A DNA stretch of 6,408 nucleotides from Bacteroidota bacterium (GTDB lineage Bacteria; Bacteroidota; Ignavibacteria; Kapaibacteriales; UBA2268). The DNA lies in contig DAHXMP010000238.1 in NCBI GenBank assembly GCA_027371665.1, positions 1 through 6,408 on the forward strand, given 5' to 3'. The translations under genes were made by a program, and so were the position numbers. Positions 6,103 through 6,408 of this stretch are shown in pieces (position 1 is the stretch's first letter; each line of letters starts with the position of its first letter). The notes beneath the pieces were generated by a model. That model ran no database searches. It had not been told where the DNA came from and was given only the letters and a program-made list of their open reading frames with translations.

Positions 6103-6199
6103 GTTTTCCTATTAAAATTGATACTTTGTTATAACGTCAGCCTGAACAAAGTCTAAGGGCAAACTTTTATGGTTAATCATTGTTTTAAATCCCACTTAA

Positions 6200-6220
6200 T
6201 CCCCCTTTTTCAAAGGGGGA
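6200..6220. repeat. perfect 9-base-pair hairpin, TCCCCCTTT / AAAGGGGGA
   Basis: The arms at 6200-6208 and 6212-6220 pair perfectly around a TTC loop, giving a very stable stem in an otherwise AT-rich spacer. No T-run follows on either strand, so it is not a classic terminator. Short palindromes of this C-run/G-run kind are often dispersed many times through a genome, so a REP-like element is the likeliest identity. It may also protect or end the 3' of the redoxin transcript from upstream. The rest of 6103-6282 shows no gene. Confidence 0.65.
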
Positions 6221-6282
6221 AACCTCATAAGCACAGGGTTTTTGCGAATAGATTCCAAAATAATATCAGAACGATAAAAAAT

Positions 6283-6408
6283 TTATTCCTTCAATAACAA
6301 TTCAATTTTATCGGAGGCATCTCTCAGAAATTCTTCTTTGACATAGCCGTAGTCCTTGAACTGCATTTTTCCGTTCTTGTCAATATAGACTGTCGTCGGC
6401 AAACCTGT
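6283..6408 (-). CDS. thioredoxin/TlpA-like protein, carboxy-terminal end only
   Basis: The last 41 residues of a protein entering from the right edge, ending at TAA (6283-6285). It begins TGLPTTVYIDKNGKMQF, the cis-proline loop and following strand of thioredoxin-fold redoxins of the TlpA/ResA type, then G-Y-V and a closing helix (EEFLRDASDKIELLLKE). The CxxC active site would lie upstream, outside the window, so redox activity cannot be confirmed. Such proteins usually act in the periplasm, reducing disulfides or supporting cytochrome maturation. It is separated from tag by 180 bases, so it is probably a separate transcript. Confidence 0.82.
   Translation of the reverse strand, partial: TGLPTTVYIDKNGKMQFKDYGYVKEEFLRDASDKIELLLKE

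Noticed and set aside
1..6408. CRISPR array, tRNA or rRNA genes
   Set aside because: No regularly spaced repeats, cloverleaf or conserved rRNA stretch was seen on either strand by eye.

Overview
All recognisable genes lie on the minus strand, so transcription runs right to left. The lineage looks like the Bacteroidota/Chlorobiota/Ignavibacteriota group. This rests on the DnaE amino terminus (HLHNHTHYSLLDA), mostly weak or absent Shine-Dalgarno sites, a signal peptide ending in SYSQ, and AT-rich spacers. It is an inference; no marker fixes the genus.

Right to left: (i) the last 41 residues of a TlpA/thioredoxin-like protein (6283-6408); (ii) a spacer with a compact CCCCCTTT/AAAGGGGG hairpin; (iii) a close-packed cluster of tag (3-methyladenine DNA glycosylase I), a DUF4258 protein, a DUF2283 protein and a SemiSWEET sugar transporter, with gaps of 9, -1 and 36 bases, so probably one operon; (iv) an AT-rich island (about 3285-4768) with two unrecognised genes, one with a carboxy-terminal glycine zipper and one with a signal peptide and beta-rich tail; (v) a 5'-truncated second SemiSWEET copy (3142-3294); (vi) dnaE, the replicative DNA polymerase III alpha subunit, which runs off the left edge after about 1000 residues.

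The most informative structure is the pair of SemiSWEET copies. A gapless 134-base match, about 79% identical by my hand alignment, links the intact gene (4774-4907) to the fragment (3147-3280). The island sits exactly where the fragment's missing 5' half should be. The simplest reading is an old tandem SemiSWEET duplication, with the downstream copy later cut by arrival of the two-gene island. No transposase, integrase or target-site duplication is visible.

The DUF4258/DUF2283 pair shares one base (TAATG) and fits a toxin-antitoxin-like module inside a DNA repair/transport operon. The two island genes are the best candidates for something undescribed, but the sequence alone does not reveal their function.
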